64,000 nt of DNA from Symsagittifera roscoffensis. Its lineage: Eukaryota > Xenacoelomorpha > Acoela > Convolutidae. The first letter of the stretch is position 1. Each line of letters starts with the position of its first letter. The notes under the pieces are model-generated. The model made no database searches. It was not told the DNA's origin and saw nothing but the letters and a program-made list of their open reading frames with translations. Positions 34,136 through 44,970 of this stretch are shown in pieces. Where the stretch lies: the NCBI RefSeq assembly GCF_963678635.1, contig NC_087066.1, forward strand, positions 53,152,312 through 53,216,311, given 5' to 3'. A program made the position numbers and the translations under genes.

Positions 34136-34186
34136 AAAAATGTATTTCAAGATCGGGTGGTTGAAATTCTTTATTTTTTGGGCTTT

Positions 34187-35200
34187 CTAAGAGAAATGGG
34201 ATTGTCCAAAATTTTTCTCTTGGCTGTTCTTTTTGTATATTTGGTAAATGTGATTTGTACTTGAGCGTTGTTTTTTGTTGTTGACTACTGTATTTATTTC
34301 GTTTACATTCTTTTCAATTGATACATCGTTTCTTATGGGTCTCGTATAGTAGTCTTGAATAAGTTCTGATTGATTTTTGTAAATATGTGAACTAAAGGGT
34401 TGTTCGTATACAATGGGTTTGTATTCGTTTTCGACTGTGATCATATTAACTGAGATAGTGTTATTTGTATCACTCTCGCTGTCTGTTGATTCACAATTAA
34501 TGTGGTTTAATTGTAGTTCGGTACTTTCTGTGTTGTCAATACCAGGGGGGTCTGAAGTTGTTTCTTCAGTTGTTTGTACCTGATTAATTTGTCGCTGATG
34601 TTTCCGTGTGTTACTTCTATATTTGTAATGGGAATCAGGGTAACGATTGTTGTTTCTATAAGGGGATTGAGAATAATTTCTTCGATTGTTATAATTGGGA
34701 TTCCTATTTTGTGAGTTGTTTCGTGACCTATTATAGTAATTGTTATTGTTTCCTTGATAATTAGATCTGTTGTACGAATTGTTTCTTGATCTATTGTTTT
34801 GGTAACGTTGATTCCTATTGTTTGAATAACTTCTATTTCTATTATTTGAGTAGTTTCTATTTCCAGTATGATGAATTACGTGATCTACTGTTTGAATAGT
34901 GTCTACGCCTAGAATTAGAATAGAAACTGGTATCAAAAAACTCTGTTCTGTTCTGTTTGAATTTGATCGTGAATAGTTGTTTCTATAGTGGTTATTTTGG
35001 CTATTTGATCGACTATATCTATTTTGTGAGAAATTTCGTGAATTTCGTTGTTCTGGTGCTCTACCTCTAAAACTAGAGCTATTCGGTTATTGGTTTCTTG
35101 AGTAATGTGAATTATTTGGGAGTGGTTTACTAGAGCAGTTGTTACTGTGTACATTTTTGTTTGAAAAAATTTTGATCCTTTTTCATATATTGATAGAATG
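34187..35200 (-). pseudogene. Asn/Arg/Tyr/Ser-rich segment between gag and protease
   Basis: 34,187-34,936 encodes 249 residues whose first half is strongly biased: short repeats of N, R, Y and S (YNRSRNN, SQNRNPNYNNRR). The frame upstream (to about 35,200) shows the same bias, so the competing 73-codon frame at 34,933-35,154 is probably a shadow. The second half is acidic (TESTELQ, STDSESDTNN). A basic, low-complexity region behind the zinc knuckle suggests RNA binding or condensate formation, which is inference only. Confidence 0.5.
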
Positions 35201-35210
35201 ATTTATTTGG

Positions 35211-36045
35211 TTATTTGTACTTTTGTGGTTTATTTTGGTTATCTTGTTGTTTTTGTCTACATTCGGCTATGCTGTGTCCGTATTTTTGACAATAATTACA
35301 CCATTTCTTACAAGATAGTTTACTTTTGAAATTGGGATTTTTCTCACATATGTTCAAAATTTCAGTGATTTTTTCAGTTACGCCTACATCTGAATCGTGT
35401 ATGTTGTTTATATGTTTCATTGTGATTTCTGCTTGTTCTAATTTGTCAACTAGTTTTCTGAAATCTAAATCTGGTTCTCGAATTGATGAGGGATGTGATG
35501 CTCTTTTTTTGATAGCTATTTTTTCTTAATTGGGGTGTTAGAGTCATCATTAAAATTTCTGTCATTTTCGTGTTTTTATAATCATGAGTGTTCAGTGAAT
35601 ATGCTTTTCGAACTAGTGTTTCAATTCTAACTGCCAATTGATTAATTGTTTCGTTTGGTAATCCGCGAATTTCATTGCATAATAATCTTTGATGTTGTTT
35701 ATTGCTTTCAGAATCAAACATTTTTGAAAATTCTTGTGTGAATCTTTTCCAATTTGTTTTTTTATCTATTGGTAAAACTGAAAACCATTTCTGAGCTGCG
35801 CCATCAAAGGTTGTTTGGACTAATGCTGTGCGTCTATATATCCAATTTTGATGGAGTGGTGTATTAATTGGTTCAGGTCCGATATTTAAAATTAAACTTG
35901 CTGTGACTGCATTTAAATAGTCTTCTACAGAATATTCAGGGTCTGTGCCTGTGAATACCATTAGTGGTTTATTTGATGTTATTGATGATCCACCCATGAG
36001 GTATGGATTCATAGTCATTTGTAGTGATTCTGCGGCATTTGGCAT
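35211..36045 (-). pseudogene. gag: Gag capsid and CCHC zinc knuckle, one frameshift
   Basis: 36,045-35,446 is a Gypsy-type capsid: FTGTDPEYSVEDYLNAV, then AALVQTTF-like packing (RRTALVQTTFDGAAQKWF), WKRFTQEFSKMF and LVRKAYSL. The frame changes at an A run at about 35,525-35,531. The remaining frame (to 35,211) has a perfect CCHC knuckle: CNYCQKYGHSIAEC (C-x2-C-x4-H-x4-C). Gag forms the particle shell and the knuckle packages RNA. The A-run shift could be a mutation or a sequencing error. Confidence 0.85.
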
Positions 36046-36058
36046 TTGTGAAAAATTT

Positions 36059-37375
36059 GTCAGTTGATTTTTTTTATCTCATGTTGTTGCAATTAATATG
36101 GTAGTGGTATTTCGTTTTGCATTTGCGTTGGTTGATAATAATCAGTATTTGCTGGGTTTTGTGAGTAAAAATTATGATTTTGATATTCGTGATTTGATCT
36201 AGGTTGTCGCATATTATGTTCTCGTGTATATGGTTTAAAAATATCTGGTTGATTTACGTGATAAGATTGGAGTCTTTGATTTTGAGAATTTTGTTGATGG
36301 TTTTGGTCATGAAAATTGTCACCATCTAATGATTGATAATTAGGTTTATAGTAAGGTGTTCTTTGTTTTTTTTGGTATGGTTGTTTACCATTTTTATTCT
36401 GTTCAAAAAATGGATAGTTTTCACTTGGGTCTGTTCGAATACGTGGGTTATCATTAAAATTTACGAAATTTGATGTTTGTTGTTGGGGATTTTGTCGTTG
36501 TGAAAAAGAACGATTATGTGGATTTGTACGAGGAGGTTTAGATGTTTGCGATCTGTTAACGTAGTTATAATTGTGTTCTGCAAAATTTCTAGTGGTGAAT
36601 ATTCATTGTTTTTGTGGTAGTTTCGTCATTGGTCTAAATGTTTGGTAATCCATATGTGAATATTTTGGAGCAACCGAGGGTTTAACTGTAGATTGCAATG
36701 TTACTTGGGGTAATATTGAAGTCTTTGGTTTTTGGCGTTGTAAGGTTTGGATGTATTGGTGAAAACTTTGTTGCGTAGTTGTTACAATTGTTTCAAATAT
36801 TTCTTCATTTATAAAATGTGATGGTGTTTGAATATCTTGTTGTGTAAGATTTCTAGTTCTATTTAAGTTTTCTTGTTGTACAAGAGTTGAATTTAAACTA
36901 TTATTTTGTCTTCTATCAGGTAAAAATGAATTATAGTTTAAAGGTGTTGCATCTATTGTTAGTGGAATTACTTTTATATAATCTTTGTGAATAGTTATTG
37001 TACTGATTGCTTGACTTGAGATGTCTATTGGAATATTCAGAAATAATGGATGAGACCATTCAGGGTCCCAAACGTAATCTGATTGTTCGGCAATGACAGT
37101 GTCATCATTTGTACTTTGGGGTCTAAAATTTTTTCTTGCTAGTGCATTTAAATCTATATTTCGAGTAAAATAGTCAATTATAAACCATGCTAAGATTTTT
37201 TGTAAATCGTGTTTAACATTTGGTGAAATTTTGTTATTTGAAAAATTTTCACGGAATGTGTTTAAAAATGCTGAGAATGCGGCAATTTCATTTCTTACAT
37301 TTGTGTGTCTTGATGTTTGAACCGGTGATGTGCTTTCGGTTTCTGTTTTCTCTAGTATAGATAAATAATTATATA
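36059..37375 (-). pseudogene. Asn/Gln/Pro-rich frame upstream of gag
   Basis: A minus-strand frame stays open for most of 1.3 kb, with a TGA at about 36,604 and stops just before gag. It encodes a folded-looking first part (FLNIPIDISSQAISTITI), then an N/Q/P/Y-rich tail (NPQQQTSNFVNF, HNFYSQNP). It could be the end of an upstream protein or a long N-terminal part of Gag. I recognise no domain. Confidence 0.4.
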
Positions 37376-37801
37376 TTATTGCAAAAACATCGTTAGTGAA
37401 AGTTGAATTTGCTCTCTGTGAATTTTGATGTTGTATTCTGTGAATAATTTTGAAAATTCTATATCGACATTATCTGTTTGGATAACATATTTGCCATGAA
37501 AATTTCTTGTTGTACTGAGTTCTATGGTGTAAATTCCATATTGTTGTGTTAAGTAACATATTCTTTTTATGTAATGATCGACAATTTGTCTTTTGATTTT
37601 AATTTCTGGGAATTCTGCTTTACATGGGCTAATTCCTTGTTCAAATATATTTGCGATTAGATTATGACAAAATTGTGTTTGTCCTCTGTCTTCAGTGAGT
37701 GAAATGATGATAAATGGGAAAACAGAGTCTTCGTCTGGACTTTCGTCACTTGGGATTTGACTCATTTTTTCGTTTTCTGACTGCCAGTGCGTATTGTTCA
37801 A
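37376..37801 (-). CDS. Uncharacterised ORF upstream of gag (141 codons)
   Basis: Starts within the preceding ORF, overlapping it by 56 bp in another frame. It has an acidic start (SDESPDEDSVF), then alternating hydrophobic and charged residues (FPFIIISLTEDRG, YGIYTIELSTTR) that look like a compact alpha/beta fold. No signal peptide, no membrane segment and no known motif. Being open and overlapping another open frame suggests it may be a genuine protein of the element. Confidence 0.4.
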   Translation of the reverse strand: MNNTHWQSENEKMSQIPSDESPDEDSVFPFIIISLTEDRGQTQFCHNLIANIFEQGISPCKAEFPEIKIKRQIVDHYIKRICYLTQQYGIYTIELSTTRNFHGKYVIQTDNVDIEFSKLFTEYNIKIHREQIQLSLTMFLQ

Positions 37802-38207
37802 TGTGTCTGATTGGTTGGTTCCAACTGTATAAACGTACTGGTTTATTTTTGTATAACTTTTTTATTCTTCTTTTTCCTTGTTTTGATGAATGTGATGTAG
37901 CTTCTGAATAAGAAAAGTATAATTGATCGTGAACTGGGTGGTTTTTATTTACTGTATCTTTTAGCGTGTAAAGTGCATATAAATTGCTGAATTCTGATTC
38001 AGAGACTGCGTTTCTACGCTTTGAAAATCTTTTTCGTGTAATTTGTCTTTGCTTAGTTAAAATTTTTCTTTTTATTTTTTGACGTTTTGTGCGAATATAT
38101 CCGATTGTTTGTTTGTGCGGTGTAATTAAAAGATCGTATGTTTCGTTATTTATTTTAGAATTGTGTAGTACGATTGTTTGTTTATTTCCTAAATTGTTCA
38201 GTGACAT
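37746..38207 (-). CDS. Uncharacterised basic ORF, first in the 18.4-kb element (153 codons)
   Basis: Very basic: residues ~38-66 are dense in Lys/Arg (RTKRQKIKRKILTKQR, RKRFSKRR), like a nucleolar or RNA-binding signal. The C-terminal half has HDQLYFSYSEATSHSS and a second basic patch (GKRRIKKLYKNK). It begins about 1.3 kb inside the 5' LTR. No family is recognised. It may be a regulatory or RNA-binding protein, or an N-terminal matrix-like part; both are guesses. Confidence 0.4.
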   Translation of the reverse strand: MSLNNLGNKQTIVLHNSKINNETYDLLITPHKQTIGYIRTKRQKIKRKILTKQRQITRKRFSKRRNAVSESEFSNLYALYTLKDTVNKNHPVHDQLYFSYSEATSHSSKQGKRRIKKLYKNKPVRLYSWNQPIRHIEQYALAVRKRKNESNPK

Positions 38208-39499
38208 AAGGTTTAGGATGAAGGGTGCAAGATTGTTATTAGTGATTTTTAAATCATAGACTGTTAGTCCTTTCGATTTTTTTGGTTAGCCTAACTTGGG
38301 TCTTTTATGTAGGGTTGGAGAGAAAAGTATATATCGATTCCGAAGAATGATTTTTACTTTCTCATGGCTATTCTAAGTTAAGGTGTTGATTTAATTAATC
38401 TTACTTTGGGGTAGTGATTGTGTTCAAGGGTTAGAGAATAGTAAATTGATCCACAAGGTTCAGTTATAATTAGAACACAGGTAGTTCGTTAGATACTATT
38501 TTAATACTTACTAAGATTTAAGGTTTAGCCTGGGTCAGGTCAGAGGGGGGATTAAGTGAAGGATGAATAACCGAAGTTCTTCACTTCTTAGCTTAATTTG
38601 AATGGTTAGTGTGATTGAAAACTTTCTATTAGTCCTGGGTCTTTAAAAGGGTTGGGTTGTGAATCGACGTTTGATGTCGTTAGACTTTTTATTATTGGGT
38701 GGGGGAGAACAAAATTGTTCTGTTTGATCCAAGGATAGGCCTTGATGATCAGTATATAAAATTAAATGATATAAAATGGATTTAATTTAATTTTTAATGG
38801 AGATCCAAGGAAAGCCTTGATGATCTAGTTTAAGATTGAACAAGTTGAGATGAAAGAAAGATCAAAATTTAGATAAGGTTTTAAAGATAATTTAAGTTTA
38901 TTTGATAAAAATTTTTTTGTTTGATGATAGTAGTGGTTTCAATGATTGCTATTTTGTTTAGGTGATGAAGCTGGGGATGCCAGGTTGATTTGTATATACT
39001 AATAATTAATGATCATGTCAACTAATTTTCATTTTTTTCTTTCAATAAATATATTTTTCAGATAACTTTTTATTTTTCACTGCAGATTTAGAAGGAACGA
39101 TTTGAGATGTTTTTATAAACCGTTATTGTACAATAGTAAATAGGATTTAGCGCCTGTAGTAATCATTGAAGATTTTTCTTCAAGGTTTCTATGTTTGCAA
39201 ATGAAAATCTAAATTCTTTGCTAATAAAGTCCTAAATATAAAAGTTTGGTCTGGCTTTTGCCGTACGACCATGAAACTTAATGGTAAGTTCCTTCGTAGT
39301 CGTAGATCGTCTCTTGTCCGAGGTCTTCTTCTAATGCCTGGTAGTTCTATTATTGTGCGAAACAGCGGTTCTGATCTATTGAGTCGTAGAGACATTTCAA
39401 TTAGATTATTATCATATAACATTTTTGATAATATTTTTGTCTAATTCTAATCTATCTGTTAGTTCTAAGCTAATTTGTTTTTTAAGGTCTTGATCGAGA
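38208..39499 (-). other. 5' leader of the 18.4-kb element
   Basis: About 1.3 kb of leader. One short basic frame (39,189-39,422, 77 codons, with GIRRRPRTRDDLRLRRN) lies in it, with no support beyond being open. The leader presumably contains packaging and translation-control sequence. Confidence 0.4.
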
Positions 39500-39514
39500 C
39501 TTATGGTCGCACCA
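39500..39514 (-). other. Primer-binding site
   Basis: On the element strand the sequence two bases inside the 5' LTR reads TGGTGCGACCATAAG. It starts with TGG, the complement of the tRNA CCA end, at the expected place. I cannot assign the tRNA. Confidence 0.6.
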
Positions 39515-39516
39515 GA

Positions 39517-39927
39517 TGAGTTAGGTTCGAGGCTTAACTCATAGAGTAATTTTGGATAGGGTACACCGTCTGCTAGTCACGCTATCTTATTTTCGGCCGG
39601 ATAAATTTCGTGCAACTTCTTAGTCTAATACCGATCCTAATCTTACTCTTATATCTACTAGTCTCAGGGTGTTTAACTAGTCTCTGCTAGGCTCAATAGA
39701 TCTACAGTATACTGGCTTATTGCGATTGCTAAAGTTCTCTTGAAGAGGTAACTAATTTCTAAGTTAAATTCAAATCTCTCTGGTGCTGAAATTACAAGTA
39801 TTTTCAGCACTTACAAATAAGTGGGTTGTTAGTTAGATGGATCGTGATTGGTTAAGATTAAATATTTTATAGAGATAAAATATCCAATTTATAACCAAAT
39901 AATAAATATAGTTTGTATCTGGTTCCA
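39517..39927 (-). repeat. 5' LTR of the 18.4-kb element
   Basis: 411 bp. Plus strand begins TGAGTTAGGTTCGAGG and ends TATCTGGTTCCA, flanked by ATAA. Confidence 0.92.
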
Positions 39928-39931
39928 ATAA

Positions 39932-42855
39932 TGATCCATAAAAATATAGTGCGGGATCTCATAAGTAACTATTTCAACGTTTTTGTTTGTATAGATCTCC
40001 TAAAAGGTACAAAATTAGCATCCAACAGAAGTTGTTTACAACAAACACATCACTGCTGACAATTTTGAGTGCCAATTGGGTAGTACTCAAGCAAAAAAAA
40101 ATAAGCCTTAAATTATTTTTCGCGTCTGGATAGCAACATTTTTTCTTCATCTGAGATAAACAATGACAAAAAACAATTATTCACACTGATGATACGTCTT
40201 GTGTCAAATGAAGCCGCAGTGAGGTGAAGCGAAGCAAACATCGCTAGTTGAATCACTCTTGAAGCGGAGCAAGCATCGATATGTCACCCACCAACGTTAG
40301 CTCGACTTTTTAATATGGTTCGGATACTCATTATAGTTGTAATGCAAAGCAATGCAAACCTGCTGCTCTAAAAAATACAACGAAAACAACTTGTAATCAG
40401 GCGAAGCGTTGAAATGGCCCGACTACCAATATGATGGATATTTGATGTAGTTTTGTGAGAAAAAAAAAGAAAAAAAAATTTTAAAAGAACGAGGCAGCAA
40501 CATTTTCTTCAAATTTGAAGAAACCTTCATTGCTTTCAATAAAGTCTTCATAAAGACGCAATTTTTAGAAAAGAGTGATACATTTTAAATATAAGTTGCG
40601 TTTTAACTATTCATCTTTACCGTTGATGTAAAATCGGTGATCTTTTTTGTTTAGGAAGATAATGTTTTTGAATCCCTGAGAAAAAAAGACGTCCGCCCCC
40701 CCCCCCCCCCTAAATCCGCCCCTGCTGGCAACTACATTACCAACTTTCTTATTATGGTCGTAAACTTTTTCCAAAACACAGAACCCAGAACTACATCCGT
40801 CCTTTTACCCAGTTTCCTCGAGCGCAAAAACCCCAGATGACAAAAAACTGGCCAGTTATAGACACCTTGGCCAGTTATAGTTTATAGACACCTAGATGAT
40901 TCATAACCTGCTATATGCCTGTGCCAAAATTATCTCCATTTCGCTAGCAAAAACTGTCACCCTTGCCGCATTTGATACAATTTTTTTTGTCATTGGAGTT
41001 GCTTTTCTTTTGTTGAGTTTTTTTAAAAAAAGTTTCCTCGAAATTTTTTTCCTTTACTCTATGCAACTTCTAATTTTATAACTGCTTCTCCTTTTAGATA
41101 TAAATTCTTCAAAATATAAAGTAACCTTGATAAACCTCGAAGTTCTCATTACGTGTTTTAAATTCAGAGGCTTAATGTGATCTTGTAATTGTTTATTAAA
41201 ACTAGTATTTGTCGAACTCTTTAAGTTTTTTGAGTCGGAAGGAATTTTACTCCCAATGTTTTTTAATGTTGTCTTCTAGAAATCCAGCAATGCAGACATA
41301 TTTCAGTTCTCTCTGCGGAGATTATAACCTTTCTACAGAGTGCGGTGAAAAATTAGACAACTTTTATTTCATACTGGTCAAAAAATTGACCAATCAGAAT
41401 GGAGATAGAAAAATAAACTAACTCGAGAATTGAAAAAAAATTTAATTTCGTGAATTTCTTCAATTTTGATTGGTTAATACAGTATTTTTCTATTTTATGA
41501 CGTGTGTCTACTTTATCACCTTACTCTTCTTTCTCTTCTTTTCTTCGAAGAAGGTGGGTCAGTGAAGAACACAAAAAAGATGTTTTATTAATTTGATGTA
41601 CAGACAAGAAAACTGATGATTCTGATGTTCACAATTTGCAAACTTTTACGCTATTAAAATAGGTTGTTGCTGTTAATTGTGTAACTAAGACTAAAAACGT
41701 TCATTTCAACCAGGCCTTAATAGATTCTGTTATCAGCAGAATTTAGCAAAATTTAGCAGAATTGTCAGAGTTCGGCTTATAGAGCAGAATACTTTATCAG
41801 AGCAGCAAATGGAGCAGAATTTCAATCATACGGCAGAAATTTAAAAATTTTTCTCAAAATTCGTTTAGTCTTCTAAACGTTGTTTTAGTATGCCTTCAAT
41901 TTAAAGCGGGCTTATAACTTTTCAATGCATTTTTCTTTAAACGGCTCTTAAACTTTCTTAAAAAAACACAAATTGTTTGTTTTTCAAAGTCATGTTCTGT
42001 AAGGCAGACGAATTCAATCTAGGACTTTTCGCTAAAAGGTTAAACAAAATACAAATTTGATTTTGAGTCTTTTTGATTGAATATTTTTTTTGTGTTTTGC
42101 TTTGAACTACACAATGAAACAGAATACACCACTTTTTTCACATACTTGAAGAAAAGCTTTTTTATGAAGTGCAAACTGAAAAATATTTTCTTGCTAAAAA
42201 GATTTATGAAGTCAATCAACAGACAGGCAGTTTTCTAAGATCACTTCCAGAAGAAATTGAAAAAATAACTCAAAAAAGACTGTGATGACAACGAAATCGG
42301 TTTTAATCTTCAGAGTGTGTTATTCGTTGCCACTAATTAAACGACTCATTTATTTTGTTGTTTCCTTTCGAAAAATTAATTAACTGAGTAAAATTGCTAT
42401 CTTTATTTTAAACAATATAGAATGAAATAGCCTTAATATTTACATATACGATTTACAAGCTCAGTAAAGTGGTTCCAACGAAAAGAGTTCAGTAAAGTGG
42501 TTCCAACGCAAAAAAAATTCTATTTTTCTGGTCATTTCGGCCAATATATTTATTTGCTTTAATTTTTAATTTAAATGCAGAAGCATGTTGTTTGCAATCA
42601 GATTGAACTTCACTGATTTAAAACGCATAAATATTCATTTTGGGCCGTTAAGTCCATAATACCAAGGTATACTAAGCTAAAAAGTGTAGTAGAAATTTAC
42701 ACCCTGAAAACAAAAAGGGCAGAAACAACAAATAGAAGGTTTGTGGGCGGAACCCATCAATCAGAAATAGACCTTTCAGTGATATTCCAGCAACTTATTT
42801 GATCAAAGACACCACCAACAAATTACTACAAAAAAAGAAGAGATAAAAAATCAAG
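39932..42855. other. Gene-free stretch with small repeats
   Basis: No gene seen. It holds a right-end fragment of a hAT-type element at about 40,679-40,724 (a C run, then AAATCCGCCCCTG), a doubled GGCCAGTTATAGACACCT-like unit at about 40,849-40,893, and a doubled GTTCAGTAAAGTGGTTCCAA unit at about 42,461-42,511. Confidence 0.5.
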
Positions 42856-43465
42856 GATAGCCGGTTGCTCTGCAATTAGCAAATATTGTTCCAAACATAT
42901 TAATAAAAAAATTACATGAAAAAGTTTTTTTTCCAATTACTGTCGTCTTTTGTGCGTGGAGTGCTAAGAAGATCTGAATATAGACTTGAAATTTAGGCAT
43001 ATTTGGCAAACATATGTGAAAAAGGCCAAAACGGTGTTTTTTTGTGATAAAAATATAAGAAACAGAAAAAAAATTCATTTATCTTTTTTTATTTTAATTT
43101 TTTCAGAAATTTTTCAGCTCTGCTAAGTTTTTTTACTCCCAGAATATAGCTGAAAAAACTTTGAGAATGAGTTATATTGGAGTAAAACTAAAATTTCTCG
43201 GTTTACAATTCTATAATTGACCTGTTCAATTGCTTTACTTGCTCAAAATTGAACTGAAACTGCAAAAATTTTTAACCAGTTCCTCTCAGCACTGCGACAA
43301 CGTTTAGAAATTTTGAATGTCGTTCGAATCACGACTGAAAGGATGTTAATTTGATATAGAATTCCAAAAAATTTTTTTGGTAACTCGTTTTGCGTGAAAA
43401 AAAAATTTAAAAAAATGAAATACACACGAATACAAAGGTCCTCTCATTTTCAAGGGTCGGAACAA
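42856..43465. repeat. Dispersed repeat ending GGTCGGAACAAT, copy 1
   Basis: About 610 bp, related in the same orientation to 44,354-44,970. Both start near ATAGCCGGTT, have GAAGATCTGAA or AAAGATCTGAA about 110 bp in, and end AAGGGTCGGAACAA or ATGGTCGGAACAA. The end is the reverse complement of TTGTTCCGAC, the same terminus as the foldback family. No transposase. Confidence 0.6.
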
Positions 43466-44244
43466 TAAACGACCCCACCTATTCAGATATTGATATATGT
43501 AAACAGTTTTTCAACATTTTGTACTCTCATTTTTGTATATCTACCCTTCCTTTAACGAAACAGGCATATTTAGGGTTTTGGGAAAATAAATTTTTCGTAG
43601 TAAGATCGACAAATTGTTCTTTCAAACAGCCCCCAAACCCTCCAAAAACTCTTATATTCTCCTTTGGTTTAAACTATTTCACTTGTTAATTGCTCCATTT
43701 TTGGCAATGTAATGGTTATCGATGTTTTTTTTTCAAATCTTGTTTCATTTTCGTTCGAATAATATAGTTTATTTTTTCGAGAGAGATTGCAAAGCTTCTG
43801 AATAAATTGCGTTCTTCTGATCAAATAATCTTTGTTTTTTGCACTGCTTCGTTCAGTGCCGTGTCACAGAAAATTTTTTGAATGGTGGAGTGATGCGGTT
43901 GAAAATATTTTCATTACTCTTTTCTTCAGGTTAATCACTTTGAAATTTTGAAGCAATTTTTGGAAGAAATGCAGTTTTTTTTTAATCGCGATCAGAAATA
44001 TTTTATTACCAAAATTGAGGTGAAAGAGAGCGGTCACCTACTTCCTTTCCTTTGCCCCTGACCAGCTTCGGTCCACGGTACGGGTTTCACAGAATAAAAA
44101 ACTGTCTTGTCTTCTTTTAGTCTAAGTTATTTCATGCCGTTTGTGTTTTTTAACAGAAATCTCTTTTTTGAAGCTTTTTTTTATATATGAGGGTTTTTTA
44201 GCAGAATTTCTCTGGATCTCATTTTCAATTTTACATAGCTCGTA

Positions 44245-44290
44245 GGAGGGCAAAGCCTTGAATATTCCGATTGCCTTCTAGTGTCCATGA
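44245..44290. repeat. Foldback family core, diverged
   Basis: CAAAGCCTTGAATATTCCGA and TGCCTTCTAGTGTCCATGAAGCAG match the core of the foldback family with several changes. It lies between the two copies of the GGTCGGAACAAT repeat. Confidence 0.45.
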
Positions 44291-44353
44291 AGCAGTCTTT
44301 GCCTTAAAAACTTTGATGAGTTTTTCAAAAACTAACCATAAAAAAAAAACAAA

Positions 44354-44970
44354 GAATAGCCGGTTACTGTGCATGGAGCACAAAATGCTCCGACTCTTTC
44401 AAAAATACAAAAAAAAACACTTTTTTTTCAATTCAGTGGTCGTTTTTTACTGCATGGTGTTATAAAAAGATCTGAAAAAAAATAGAACTAATTTGATCTG
44501 AAAAAAATAGAACATATTCGACAGCCATCTTAAACGAGGCCAATTGGAAAACAATTTTCGTAGAAAAATGACAAGAAAAACGAAAAAAAAAATCGTAAAA
44601 AAAATTTGAAATTATTTTCTAATATTTTTGCAGAATTTTTATGAATTTTTGAAACTTTTGGCTCATAAAATGGAGTTAAAAATTCTCAAAAACAAACTGT
44701 ACTCCTAAAAAGCTTATTTTCAAGGCTTAAATTTACCTCCACGCTCGCTACTTAGCACGAAATTAGAACAAAAACCGAAAACTTCAAAATCGGTTTTTCT
44801 CACTTGAGAAAAAAATGTTCTAATACTTTTAATGTCATTCGATTAACGACTGAAAGATTTTTTGTGATACCTGATTTCAAGTGGAAAACAAAAAGAAGAA
44901 AAAAGAAAAAAAAAAACTAATACACACCGTATACAAAGTTCTTCAACATCTTTCAAATGGTCGGAACAAT
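44354..44970. repeat. Dispersed repeat ending GGTCGGAACAAT, copy 2
   Basis: Partner of 42,856-43,465 with the same order of blocks (TAGCCGGTTACTGTGC, AAAAAGATCTGAA, ATTCGATTAACGACTGAAAG, TATACAAAGTTC) and the same end. Identity is moderate. Confidence 0.6.

Larger units (their letters stand above)
21493..39927 (-). mobile_element. 18.4-kb Ty3/Gypsy-type retroelement with envelope-like gene
   Basis: Bounded by two direct ~410-bp LTRs that begin TG and end CA and are flanked by the same 4-mer ATAA (21,489-21,492 and 39,928-39,931). A primer-binding site and a purine stretch lie just inside the LTRs, consistent with a minus-strand element. Coding order is extra ORFs, gag, protease, RT, RNase H, integrase with GPY module, a membrane/Pro-rich ORF, an envelope-like glycoprotein and a 523-codon ORF. 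Integrase after RNase H and the GPY module argue for Ty3/Gypsy. The LTRs differ at about 17 positions plus two small indels by eye (about 95-96% identity), so the insertion is not very young. Several genes are broken. Confidence 0.9.

Noticed and set aside
34933-35154. 73-codon ORF between gag and the Asn-rich frame
   Set aside because: The overlapping frame has the same N/R/S bias as the adjoining region, so this one is probably a shadow.
35520-35535. Programmed -1 frameshift (A-AAA-AAT heptamer) in gag
   Set aside because: The -1 frame meets a TAG at once. The homologous frame is +1/-2, so an indel in the A run fits better.
30144-36604. TGA read as Trp (genetic code change)
   Set aside because: Both host genes use standard stops, normal TGG Trp codons occur in the element, and TAA/TAG stops and frameshifts are also present, so decay is simpler.
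23332-38207. Bacterial or phage operon with overlapping genes
   Set aside because: Flanking LTRs with target duplication, retroelement proteins and nearby spliced animal genes explain the compact same-strand frames.
40200-40330. Possible tRNA-derived SINE
   Set aside because: GAAGCGAAGC-like repeats give a superficial resemblance, but no A and B boxes at the proper spacing were found.
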